Source: Welwitschia mirabilis (Eukaryota > Gnetophyta > Gnetopsida > Welwitschiales). From it: a DNA stretch of 36,875 nt. The stretch covers positions 146,575,240-146,612,114 of the forward strand of contig JBOZIK010000001.1 in the NCBI GenBank assembly GCA_051453625.1. The letters run 5' to 3'. A model generated the notes under the pieces. That model worked only from the letters and a program-made list of their open reading frames with translations, did not search any database and was not told the DNA's origin. The translations under genes were made by a program, and so were the position numbers. This document shows, piece after piece, positions 20,387 through 29,879 of this stretch; position 1 is the stretch's first letter; each line of letters starts with the position of its first letter.

Positions 20387-20690
20387 TAAGAGATCACGAT
20401 AGTCCATTATCATTGTTCTACAATTTGCATACATAGCTTCCTTTTTATGAGCCATCAAGTTATATTTTTATGATTTCTGTATGTGTATAGCATTCATTCA
20501 TTCTATAGTGACATGCTTAAGTAGAGGGCTTAGGAAAATCCTTTAGCACTTGTATTAATTACCTGTTGATGATATCATTTTCTTACATGATTTTATAAAC
20601 TTAATTTACATCCTTTTGAGCACTATTTTTATCTTAGACAAATTGGCTCACAATCTAGTTGATTGCTTGCTTTGTCAAAAACTGTCAAGG

Positions 20691-20705
20691 CTAAGTAGGA
20701 GGCTA
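20691..20705 (+). other. Polypurine tract of element II (weak)
   Basis: CTAAGTAGGAGGCTA lies directly before the 3' LTR's TGTTA. The purine run AAGTAGGAGG fits the plus-strand primer site expected at this position. The matching place in element III is CTTGGGGAGGGCA. Confidence 0.65.
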
Positions 20706-20913
20706 TGTTACAATGCCAATTTGTAGGAATTTGATGGTGTATTTTGAGCACTTTTATAGGACATTCATACAAGTTTTAATGCAATACTGATAACTATAAA
20801 GATCTGATAAGATGATTAGTAAAACATGTAATCCTTAGCATTTTTGGTAGTTTCTTAGGCTTATTCTAATATTGCATATTTGGAAAAAGGACTTTGCGAT
20901 GTAAAAGATTAAC

Positions 20914-21291
20914 TTATCTTAGAGAGTGAAGAAAAAGGAATATCGTCATCCCTTCTATCATCTCCATGACATAAAGGATGATCACACTATTAACGTGAAT
21001 ATAGCCTACAAGTTTAACAGTAGTACATGGAGAACATGGAGCACATGATGGCATGACATCATCCCTTATGTTGTCCAGATGATAAGCAAGACAATGACAG
21101 TAACATGGGCAGATAACCCATAGGGTTGATGGCATCACATGAGGCACATAAAGGTAGGGGACACATAACATCGTCCTCATCATCATCCCCAGAATAGTCA
21201 AAATTATAATTGTTTTTACATGTTCATAAGAAATAGCATTGTAAATGGAGTCGAACAACTCATGTGGGTTGTTAGGATTTTTGATTCCCAC
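20914..21291 (-). other. Antisense 125-codon open frame in U3 of the 3' LTR
   Basis: It begins M-G-I-K-N-P-N-N-P-H-E and is homologous to the frame at 8112-8492 in the 5' LTR. No domain is recognised. Both frames are still open, but the protein similarity is lower than expected under selection. Confidence 0.3.
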
Positions 21292-21328
21292 CTTTAGGAT
21301 TTTGCCTTTAATTCCTCAAGTGGAAAAC

Positions 21329-21336
21329 TATAAATA
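21329..21336 (+). promoter_or_regulatory. TATA box of element II 3' LTR
   Basis: TATAAATA in AAAACTATAAATACCCTCC corresponds to the TATA box of the 5' LTR at 8527-8534. Confidence 0.6.
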
Positions 21337-22085
21337 CCCTCCTCCTCATTCATTTCTACTCCATTTTTTGTATCGAATACTTGTAATAGAGGATTGAAGG
21401 GCAAGAGATCCATTTAGTGCTACAAAATGGAGTCTCCTTAGTGTTAGACTGGGTCTCTTTCATTGAGGTGCTGTTGTTCTAATTATAAGTATATGTATGT
21501 TCTGAATACTTTTTGAGTTAATACAATTTCTCATTTTCATTCCAATGTTGTGAATGCCCCTTATAATTTAAGTTGGTCATAGTTAAGTGACAATCTATAA
21601 TTTATTTAGATNNNNNNNNNNNNNNNNNNTAAGGTTAACCTTGGTTAGTAGTAATAGATTTGCATTGCATTTCCATGTCATTTCATACTGCATATTACAT
21701 ATTCTTACTTGGAGAGATCTTATAGTTTATGTTGGTTAAGAACTAGTAGATTCTCTTCTTAATTAATATAAATTATAAAGAAATTAGTCTTTGTGATAGA
21801 GAGACTAGGATCTAAGTAGGATCCATTTCCATTTCCATTCACTGCATTTCGTATTCATTCAATCTTACATTGCATTTCACCTGTTTATTTCCTTTTAGTT
21901 TCTATAAGAAAAAAAGACTAAAAATAATTTGTGAAAATTAATTCTCTAACTCTAACCCTAGTGTCTTCATTAGATTATGACATTCAGATGAANNNNNNNN
22001 NNNNNNNNNNNNNNNNNNNNNNNNNNNNNATGATTTACAGGTTTACTTAAAGGACTTTAATATTGCAGAAATTCACATCACAACA

Positions 22086-22090
22086 CTTTT
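22086..22090. other. Right target-site duplication of element II (CTTTT)
   Basis: CTTTT follows the LTR end CAACA and matches 7899-7903. Removing element II and one copy joins GAATA to CTTTTCTAAATGG, restoring the integrase reading across the site. Confidence 0.8.
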
Positions 22091-22840
22091 CTAAATGGAT
22101 CGAAGTTATTTCATTATAACAAACAACATCAAAGCAAATCCAAAATTTCATCCTTGATCATATAATCACTAGATTTAATATGCCTTATGTCATTGTAACT
22201 AATAATAGTCCATAGTTTAGATCATCAAAACTAGGAATTTTTAGAGTAAATTTGGGATAAAGAATTCCTTTTCAATGCCATGTTATCCTCAAGAAAATGG
22301 ACAAGATAAGGCCACAAATAAATTAATCATCAACTACCTCAAAAATTTCTTACAAAAGAATACAAAGTCATGCTATGAAAAACTACCTTTAGTGTTATGG
22401 GTTTATCATATTGTAGTAAAAACTGTTATAGGAACAACACCGTTTTAAGAAGTCTATGGTATTAAAACAGTCTTTCCCATTCAAATTCAAATTTTCATAA
22501 TAAAAATGCTAGTTAAATATTTAGAAATATTTGATACAAAAAATGAATTATGAATTATACAACTCAAAACTTTAGACAAAAAGCGTGTAAAAGCCTTGTA
22601 ACAAAGCCAGCTTAACCAAAACCAAATCAATAATGCATATAACAAGCATGTAAATCCAAGATCTTATGATGTAGGCAACTTAGTATTGAAAGCAAAATTA
22701 ACTGAAAAGACATTAAAGTTTTCACCAAATTGATTAGGACCATTTATTATCTCATAAAAATTTAACACAAGAACATAAAAACTAAAGAGTTTAAATGGTG
22801 TTGAAGAAAGTGAATCAATAAGTTCTCTATATCTTTGACC
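22086..22840 (+). pseudogene. pol: Element I integrase, C-terminal half, resumed after element II
   Basis: The core continues S-K-W-I-E-V-I-S, then H-I-I-T-R-F-N-M-P-Y-V-I-V-T-N-N-S, where the usual second catalytic motif T-D-N-G has become T-N-N-S. Next come Y-P-Q-E-N-G-Q-D-K-A (catalytic Glu lost), L-P-L-V-L-W-V-Y and T-T-P-F. The C-terminal domain has A-Y-N-K-H-V-N-P-R and V-G-N-L-V-L-K, ending L-G-P-F-I-I. These are the standard integrase core and C-terminal motifs of Tat-type elements. Many stops are single transitions. Confidence 0.88.
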
Positions 22841-23790
22841 TTATTATGACTAAAATAAGTTCAAAACACATGTCATTTTTTTTATATTGTAATTTATTTA
22901 TTTTTATATTTTTTTTAATCAGTTTGCACATTTTCTCATTATATATACACATCAGTTTTCATGTAAGATAACATTGACTTTTTTTCTGCATTATGCAAAT
23001 TTCACATTCTAGTTTTTATATTTAGATATCAGACTATAGTCAATTATCTTTCTTCATTTCTTTATCCTTTTTTTTAAAGGGTATACACTGCTTATCTGCA
23101 AGCACAATGTGAATAAGGTTATGCATCAAGCCTTTTTATGATTGATATTCCACTCCATAAGGCTCCATCTATAAAGGATTAAAATAATAACATATATTAT
23201 ATTGACCCATGATATGACACACTTGATTCTTTCTCTATCATAATTTACATCCATGGATGAGCCTTCTTATTTTACTTACTCATATATCACCATCATCATC
23301 TTACTAGACATTAGTGGGTACATATTCCCCCTATCATGCATCTTATCATATACTCCATCCATCATCATTATCTTATTTAATTCATTTCACTAATACCTAT
23401 TATGTTATCCTATTGGTCGTATCCATGTAACCTTTCATATAGCTCTTATTTTCATCTTATTTTCCCAAAAAAAAAGAAAAAAAAGAAAAAAAAGGGAAAA
23501 AAGGAAAAAGAAAAAAGTTAAATAAAATTTAAAAACAAAGATAAAATAAAAAAAATTATCTATTCATTTCATTGCACAACCTTTAGATATCTCTTTATAA
23601 CAAGTTAACTTATAACTAGCTAAGTCTTTATCTTATAGAAAAGTGCTTTTTAAATAACTCTGTTGAGGTTCTTAATCTATATGCTATGGAAATCTTAAGG
23701 TTAATGAACAATAATTGAGGCTATATTAGTTGATAACTAATATACTATCAACATGATAGAAGTAATTGAGTAAGAATATCATCTAATTTG
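22841..23790. other. Unassigned AT-rich stretch after element I integrase
   Basis: No coding domain is visible. By position this should be the 3' untranslated region of element I. A low-complexity tract of A with scattered G (23466-23562) is the only structure. I could not find a 3' LTR of element I. Confidence 0.5.
23466..23562. repeat. A/G-rich low-complexity tract
   Basis: Runs of AAAAAAG, AAAGGGAAAAAAGG and AAATAAAA. Similar A/G-rich tracts precede the conserved 3' block in elements II and III and at 24116-24155, so such tracts are a recurrent part of these 3' regions. Confidence 0.8.
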
Positions 23791-24162
23791 AGATATTTAA
23801 CTTTCCTTCACCTTTATCTAGATAACTTCTTAGCATGGTTTCTTGATTAAGGTCATTTATTTATCTGATCATTCATTTGTTTGGTCTTATGTTAAATTGC
23901 ATTTGATTTTTTATTAAAGTAATTTTCTACTTTTGATCATTTAAAATGGTAAAATTGGATTTCAGCAGTCTTAAGAAATTTCCATGTCTATAACCTCTAG
24001 TATCTTATGGTATTCTATATTAGCGTTGATCATGTCAAATCTGATGGTTATCATTAGTTGTGATTTTTACAATTTATCATGTTAATGATCAATTAATATT
24101 TAGGTGGTGGGGGAGGGGAGGAGGGAAGAACAAAAGGGAAAAAAGAAAAAAAAGCATTATAA

Positions 24163-24322
24163 TATCCTCCCACAAGTGCACCAGCATGAATATTCCCAAG
24201 AGGAGCCTTTAGAAGTGTGATATGATATGTGTGGAAACTCCACTAGGTTGTCAATTGATCATGATCTAGCTTTAGCTTGTGGATTCTTATGCCCTTAATA
24301 GTGGTTGCACTTCCCTCATCAT
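24163..24322 (+). repeat. Conserved 3'-region block, orphan copy
   Basis: It contains CCCACAAGTGCACCAGC, GAGGAGCCTTTAGAAGTGTG, ATATGATATGTGTGGAAACTC and CACTAGGTTGTCAATTGATC. It ends GTGGTTGCACTTCCCTCATC, aligned with 18441-18588. Confidence 0.72.
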
Positions 24323-25035
24323 TATAGATAGTATTTTATAAACATTCCATTGGCTTGATTTTCTAGTAATTCTAAAGCTATAACTTCATAGGCATTTAGA
24401 ACATATTAGTCATTGGATGGTAAGTTAATAAGATCTCACTTGTTATCATAGCAAACAATTAGATTAAGTTACAGCTAGACCATAGGCATAACCATAGGCA
24501 TTATCATAATTACTACCCTTATCACATGATACTCTATGATATTTAGCATTAAACCATATGATAAAGACATCTAATAATACTATAATCCATACCAATGGAA
24601 TTTGCTAATTTGGCATTTAGAGGTATAAAAATTAATTTTTTAATACCCTATTTGTTTATTTTCACCTAATCTTTTCTTGGTATTTGTAGTTAATTACCTC
24701 AAAGTAATTGTTGCATTACTCTTACCTACTTAAGACTATTTCCACTTCTCACTTATCTTATTATCTTTTGGTTTTTGTCCCCTTCACCACCCCCATTGTC
24801 ACGTTCTGATGTCATGATCATCTATTTTCCATTGTCATTACCTCTTGTTCCTTTTGCTTTACTCGTCACTATCTTATACCCTAATACTTCCTTGTCCATG
24901 TTCATACTTATGATTAGATGTCAATTATCCTCTTTTTTTAAATTTTTTGAATTCATCTCTACCCTCCTTTTCTTACATCTTACCATCTTACATCTCTTAC
25001 ATCATTTTTCCATATCTTTTTCATCCACCTATATT

Positions 25036-25082
25036 TCCTTAAAAAAAAAAAGAAAAATAAAAAGAAAAAGAAAAGAAAGGGG
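25036..25082. repeat. A/G-rich low-complexity tract
   Basis: AAAAAAAAAAAGAAAAATAAA and AAAGAAAAGAAAGG form an A-dominated tract with no coding content. It accounts for the Lys/Arg-rich end of the spurious frame at 24775-25167. Confidence 0.75.
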
Positions 25083-25467
25083 TCAAAAGAGCCTAAAAAA
25101 GAATGATATGATGATTCTTAACATGAGACTTATCTTTCATACCATGTCAAAAAGTGATCAACTATGATAACAACAATGCTGTTAATCTCAAGACATTGCA
25201 AAGAAGAGCAAGAACCAAATAATAACTTAACACAAAGAAGGAGGATGGTGCCTAAAAAAAGATAGTGACATACAAAAAGAATAAAATAGTGCCCACAAAA
25301 ATGAGTAAAATGCAAATTAAAAATAATGCAAAGGGAAAAATAGATTAAAAATTAAAAACAAATGAATTAAACAAATGCATCACATCATAAAAAAGATCAT
25401 TCATAGAAAAATGAAAAATGTAGATCAAAAGTGCAAATAAGAAGCAAAAATGCAATCAGATCTAAGG

Positions 25468-26866
25468 TGTTATTATGGTGTTTATTTTTATAATCCTTTT
25501 CATTTTATTGAATACTAATAATCACAAATATATTTATTTTAAAATACATACTCTAGTATAAATGAAAGTGATCCAAATATCGTAACTTAATAAACACTTA
25601 TAAGAGAAGAATGAGAATTGATTTCCAAAGAAAATGTGGTATTCTAAACTTAAGGATAATGCAGGAAAATAAATGTACAAGGTAATACAAATGCAATCTA
25701 ACCTAAATGAACACCTATCCAAGTACCGAATCGACATGTCAAGAAGATTAGTCTTGTATAAGCTAAATCAACTAAGAATACTATCACTAATTAAAACTAA
25801 CTAAATCTATCAGATGAGGTGAATAAATGAAATGCAAAATGATTCTTAAACTACTTTTTTAACCTTAATAAATGTTATCCTTAAGACCTATATCATTAAA
25901 GAGACTTTCACTGAATCAATAATAACATAAATCATAAGAGAAATAAAATGAAGCTAGATTCACAAATGAAATAGAGTTTTATATTAACATCAAACTAGTA
26001 TTTAGGTTACAAAATAGCCGAGCCTCAATGGAGGATACACAACCCTTCATTAAGGAAATGTCTTTTTGTAACTCACGAGATGAATCTTTCATCTTTTGAT
26101 CTCTTGTCATAAATTAAATATAGATAAAAGAGTCAAAGGGAGGTCTTATTTCTAGGTCTATAAAAGCAAAACCATCATACAAGATGTGCTACAAAACACA
26201 CTCAATTCCAAGAAAGAAATGAATAAAATGGTTAAAGATTAGCTGCCTATTATAGTTGTCATCTTGTCTGTTATGGGGATGACCAAGGGGATGATGGCTC
26301 AGAAATTAAATTCATTATCCTACATGTCACTAGGATGATCATGAGGATGACACCCCTTTAGAAAGGATGACTCAGTAGTAATGGCTTCCATCCACATCAA
26401 CATTTCCATGTGACACCTATAGTGCTATCATCCTATCTATCATATGAATAATAGAGGGGATGATAGTTTCTTTAACTTAAGAGAAGTCTTCCTTTTTAAT
26501 CATTGATCTTCCTTGAAATTCATGTACATCAAAATATGCCTGAAATACCTTTGAATATGTTAAGAGTTACACATTTCTTTAATCATGAATCAGTTCTCCA
26601 TAATCCTTAGAATTGCATCTAAACTTGTATAAATGTCCTATAAAATAGCTCATAAGACCCCATCAAGTACAACTATAATTGCGAGCCAAATTACCTTAAT
26701 AAAAATTAATCTAAAAATTATAAAACAGGCTTATAAATGATCTCAAATACATTAAATAGCAAAATAACATGTAAAGCATCATATATATGAAGTAAAAATT
26801 TCAAAAATCACATCTAATAAAAGCTCTGATGTAAAAACTATAAAAAAAATTCCTAAAAATGAGTCA
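25468..26866 (-). repeat. Element III 3' LTR
   Basis: In element orientation it starts TGACTCATTTTTAGG right after the polypurine tract and ends CATAATAACA. At 1399 bp it is close to the 1376-1380 bp of element II LTRs, to which it is related: TTTATAGGACATTTATACAAG here matches TTTATAGGACATTCATACAAG there. Three hairpin motifs lie at about 26258-26300, 26310-26360 and 26420-26475. The low-coordinate ~520 bases match the truncated LTR at 32156. Confidence 0.85.
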
Positions 26867-26879
26867 TGCCCTCCCCAAG
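26867..26879 (-). other. Polypurine tract of element III
   Basis: In element orientation CTTGGGGAGGGCA lies directly before the LTR's TG. It is a good plus-strand primer candidate and it fixes the LTR start. Confidence 0.75.
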
Positions 26880-28330
26880 AAAAATAATACATCCTATAGT
26901 AGATAATGATGCAAAGAAAGTAGATAGGAATAAGAAGGTAGATGATGGATGTTTTTTACATTTGGATAATTAATGAAAGGCATGCAAAGCTAAGTGTAAA
27001 AATATTACATTTGAAAAATATAGATGTATGAAATATTCTAACAAGCATAGAAAAAGTAGATAATGAAAATGTGGTAATTAGAATGAAGTAGATCCATAAA
27101 GGTTTAACAAATGTAACATCACAAAAATGATGAAGAGCAGTATGTAGAACTTTTAAAAACTGAAAATAAACATCATAAAATTTTTAAGGAAACTCATTTA
27201 ATTAATAAATGAATTCTTTATTGAAAACTAGCAAGGAAACCACTAAATGTTAAGGTCCTAAAATGATAAGAAAATATGGAAATGACTTTAAAAACAATTA
27301 ACTAAACAACAAAATAAAACAAAAATAATGAACATAAGGCAACATAAAGAAGATAGCCTATCTACCCTAAATTTTAACCTAGCAGGCTCTCATAGAAAAA
27401 ATTATGATATTAATTAATTTAAAAATGCATGACTTGATGTATAAAAATTTTATTCAATAAGGTAGTGGTTATAACAATCTAAAAAAAATCAAATGCTTTA
27501 GACAATAAGTATTAAGATCAAAGAGTTACTCAAAAATGAACTCACCTACTTAAATTTCAAAACAAACACTAAATTCCTTAGAAATGAAATGATCATGTAA
27601 AAATACAAAGAATCTAGAAAATAAGTAATGCCTCTTATGATACCAAGAATACTACTAATCTTATAGTCTCCACATTTTTATTATTTTATTATCTAATTAT
27701 CCATGATGAGGGAGTGAAGCCATAGTCAAAAAGTAAGGACACTTGAAGCATGACCAATTGATCCTTCAATGAATTTTTCATAGCTATCATAGTACACTGC
27801 CAAAGGCCCCTTTAAGAAAAATTTACTCAATGTACCTATGGTAGGACATCACGGTGACCATGTTTTTGAGCTATTTCAAATATAAAACATCATGGTTTTA
27901 TTTTACTTTTTTCAAAAAAAAAAAAAAAAGAAACATTTCATATAACCAAACACTCTAAAAGATAAAGGTAAAGTGATAAGATGAAAAATAGAAAAGAACA
28001 TCCTTAAATAATCTAATACCTTTTCATCAATGAGAAAAACATGAGAAATAAATAATATTCCTTCAAAATAAAGTTGATAGATAGTTGAATGTATTAAGAC
28101 TAGGCAAATCTATTTTTATTACTGTAAAATGCCTAGGTTAAAGACTAGTCATAAAAATAAATACATAAGTCATGTTTGGAAGATAATCAAATGATGTCAT
28201 AATGGCCTTTAAAGGAATAAGCTAAGAGAAAATTTAAACAATGGTAAGGATAACTTTTAAGACTAGTGATCTTATGATGTTTATATTACAAGATTGCTCA
28301 TATATTTTCAACCTTTTCCCATTAATTTTT
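26880..28330 (-). other. Element III 3' noncoding region
   Basis: This T-rich (element sense) region has no reading frame. It holds the conserved block at 27702-27852 and an A/G-rich tract at about 27911-27930 on the + strand display (T-rich in element sense). It is shorter than that of element II and lacks the 600-bp tandem duplication. Confidence 0.65.
27702..27852 (-). repeat. Conserved 3'-region block, copy in element III
   Basis: In element sense it reads GTCCTACCATAGGTACATTG, GGGGCCTTTGGCAGTGTAC, TATGATAGCTATG, GGATCAATTGGTCATG and GGCTTCACTCCCTCATCATG. It aligns with 18441-18588 and 24163-24322 and lies about 480 bases after the integrase end. Confidence 0.75.
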
Positions 28331-28600
28331 CAACTTTATTTAGTGGTCAAGTCAGAAATCTCAATAGAGCCATTAGAATGTACTTTCTTAAAAAAGTAAG
28401 GACCTAACCATAGATTAATTTATTACTTAAAATCCAAAGTTAAAATTGAAAAACATATGAGTAAAAAGGAATTACCAAAGCAAAACAAAAACAAATTTAA
28501 TTTAAATTCTAAAATCTATTCAACACTTTTATTAAAAAGAAAGAAAAAAAGAGGGATTTGTTTATAAGGTTATGATCTTAGAATATTACATTCTTTCAAA
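28330..28600 (-). pseudogene. pol: Element III integrase C-terminal remnant
   Basis: In element sense the text contains GGTCCTTACTTTTTTAAG and AATGGCTCTATTGAGATTTC, read G-P-Y-F-F-K-K-V-H-S-N-G-S-I-E-I-S-D-L, aligned with G-P-Y-L-L-E-K-V-D and S-V-E-I-S-D-L at the integrase end of element II. No integrase zinc finger or catalytic core precedes it, so it is only the tail left after the internal deletion. Confidence 0.78.
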
Positions 28601-28769
28601 GAAATAAGGCTTGAACTAAATATTCACCAATTAATATAACATAAAAGGAATACAATTATTTTTTAGTAGAATCAATTAGAGGAAGAGAGGAATAGTAAAT
28701 AAATCTCTATAAGACCACATGAGTGCATGAATTTTGAAAGTCAAAAGGAATATTAAAGTTTTTTTTTTG

Positions 28770-29200
28770 TTTATGAAAGAGATTTTTATTTATTATGAGA
28801 CATTTATTTTGATCATTATAGAGAAAAATATATTTCAGTCCACTAGGAAGATTTTTCAGATTTATATCAAGATTTTTAATTTCTGATTCATGTAGTGGAC
28901 AATGTCCCTCAAAGTATGATTTTTTATTTGTTATTAAAAATTAAACTTTATTGTAGATTAGGGGTTCTATTTATTATTTATTTTGATTTAAAAAGCAATT
29001 TTATAAATGATTATAGTTAAATGTATTAAAATATTCTAATTTTTTTATTTCAAGTAAATCATCATAAAGCATAGGCTCATGTAATGTCAGCCATTTTTTT
29101 AGAGGTAATGATGTTAAAAAAATAAAATTGCTTTGATTTTATTTTCTATGTTACATTTTTCACCTAGGTTTTTCTTAGCTACATTAAAAAATCCAATAAA
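28770..29200 (-). pseudogene. Element III protease-RT linker remnant
   Basis: In element sense E-P-M-L-Y-D-D aligns with E-S-T-L-Y-D-D of the element II linker. L-K-N-L-P-S-G-L-K-Y-I-F-L then aligns with the L-P-x-G-L-K-Y-x-F-L pre-RT motif. No RT follows. The sequence reaches integrase C-terminal text by about 28600, so the deletion junction lies between about 28600 and 28770. Confidence 0.75.
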
Positions 29201-29600
29201 AAAGTTTCTATTTCCTAGGTAATACTCCATCATCCCATTTCTTCTATCAATAATGCAGTGGACTATTTCACTGAAGGCTATTCCTAAAAGTAATGGATAA
29301 TCTCTATTATATTAAACTTATATTATAACCAAATCTATTGGGTAGAATGCTTCTTCAATTTGGATTACTAAATCTTTAATGACCCCTAAGGGTTTTTTAA
29401 CCAAAGTATCTACTAATTCTAAGAGAATTTGAGTAGGATCTATTCTACCTTCTAAATCAAATCTTTTGTAAATATGTAATGACATGATATTAACACTCAC
29501 TCCAATGTTAATTAAAGCTCTCCTAATCTTTTTATCTCCCTCTAATGTAACAATCATTGTTGCTACTCCTATATCTTTAAATTTTAGAGATTTTTATAAT
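29201..29600 (-). pseudogene. pro: Element III aspartic protease (inactive)
   Basis: The 79-codon open frame (29318-29557) reads M-I-V-T-L-E-G-D-K-K-I-R-R-A-L-I-N-I-G-V-S, then L-E-L-V-D-T-L-V-K-K-P-L-G-V-I-K-D-L-V-I-Q-I-E. It is collinear with the element II protease at 14363-14833. The catalytic triplet (29501-29509) is N-I-G, so the essential Asp is lost. Downstream, E-Y-P-L-L-L-G matches Y-P-L-L-L-K in element II. Confidence 0.85.
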
Positions 29601-29879
29601 AATAAATTTATGAGGGATTAAGATAAAAAGTCTTTACTAGAAATAACTCATTTTTTATTTTCTTCTTGTTAAGTCTTTCTAGAGCTTTGAGTACCTTGGA
29701 CTTTCTTGCAAAAGTTTACAAAAGGGTAAGTTCATGCTCACATTTTTATCAAGTTTTTGAGATGTTCATTAAAAGTTGAATTAGTGTTAATCCTATTAAT
29801 CCAAGGGGTAGCTAGTTTCTTTTCTGATTATTGTGAAGAATTTTTCATTTTTCTTTTACCAAGAGAAGGAAAGTTGTAA

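Larger units (their letters stand above)
17961..20690 (+). other. Element II 3' noncoding region between pol and 3' LTR
   Basis: This 2.7-kb stretch is T-rich and has no credible reading frame; no envelope-like gene could be read. It holds the conserved block at 18441-18588, an A/G-rich tract at about 18364-18392, and a tandem duplication (19076-19679 and 19790-20386), each copy carrying one hairpin motif. Long 3' regions are usual for Athila-type elements, which sometimes carry an env-like frame there. Confidence 0.7.
7907..22085 (+). mobile_element. Element II: Athila-like Ty3/gypsy retrotransposon with a partly duplicated 5' half
   Basis: The ends are defined by 1.38-kb LTRs at 7907-9282 and 20706-22085 and a 5-bp target duplication (CTTTT). 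Inside are a tRNA-Asp-type PBS, a leader with three hairpins, gag copy 1, a 100-N gap, a partial LTR, a second PBS and leader, gag copy 2, protease, RT, RNase H, integrase, a 2.7-kb 3' region and a purine-rich tract. The two outer LTRs differ at about 15% of positions over a 120-bp stretch counted by hand, so the insertion is old. It sits in the integrase gene of element I. Confidence 0.88.
20706..22085 (+). repeat. Element II 3' LTR
   Basis: It starts TGTTACAATGCC and ends CACATCACAACA, with ~85% identity to the 5' LTR in a hand-counted stretch. Three U3 hairpins lie at about 20943-20985, 21056-21100 and 21168-21215, and a TATA box at 21329-21336. Two sized gaps are inside: 18 N at 21612-21629 and 37 N at 21993-22029. 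The 5' LTR has exactly 18 and 37 bases in those places, so the lengths are right. Confidence 0.92.
1120..22840 (+). mobile_element. Element I: decayed Tat-lineage Ty3/gypsy retrotransposon, split by two later insertions
   Basis: The domain order on the + strand is gag, protease, RT, RNase H, a second RNase H-like domain and integrase. This order, with an extra RNase H after the first, is known for the plant Tat/Ogre lineage. The element's own sequence covers 1120-1509, 2709-7906 and 22086 to about 22840. The first break is a solo LTR inside gag. The second is the 14.2-kb element II inside integrase. No LTRs of this element could be identified, so the outer ends given are only the limits of recognisable coding sequence. 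Stops and frameshifts occur in every domain. Confidence 0.75.
23791..25467 (+). mobile_element. Orphan 3'-region fragment resembling Athila-like elements
   Basis: The order matches the 3' region of element II: T-rich text with TTTAAAATGGTAAAATTGG, an A/G-rich tract (24116-24155), the conserved block (24163-24322), then TTTCTAGTAATTC and ATTATCATAATTACT. It carries no pol and no LTR of its own. It may be the 3' region of element I or a remnant of a separate Athila-like element cut by element III at 25468; I lean to the latter. The + strand open frame at 24775-25167 is low-complexity and not convincing. Confidence 0.5.

Noticed and set aside
17961-20690. Possible envelope-like gene between pol and the 3' LTR of element II
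   Set aside because: Athila-type elements may have one here, but no frame, signal peptide or membrane segment could be followed; the stretch is a tandem duplication and noncoding T-rich text.
24775-25167. A 130-codon + strand open frame with a hydrophobic half and a Lys/Arg-rich tail
   Set aside because: The hydrophobic part is T/C-rich low-complexity DNA and the tail is an A/G-rich tract. It shows no domain and the region aligns with noncoding 3' regions of the other elements.
25534-25737. A 67-codon minus-strand open frame matching a 71-codon frame at 32207-32422
   Set aside because: Both lie in the two LTRs of element III, so similarity follows from LTR duplication; short length and no domain make a gene unlikely.
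26829-26841. AGCTCTGATGT resembling the complement of a copia initiator-Met primer-binding site
   Set aside because: It lies inside the element III LTR, has no copia sequence next to it, and matches only the first part of the site.
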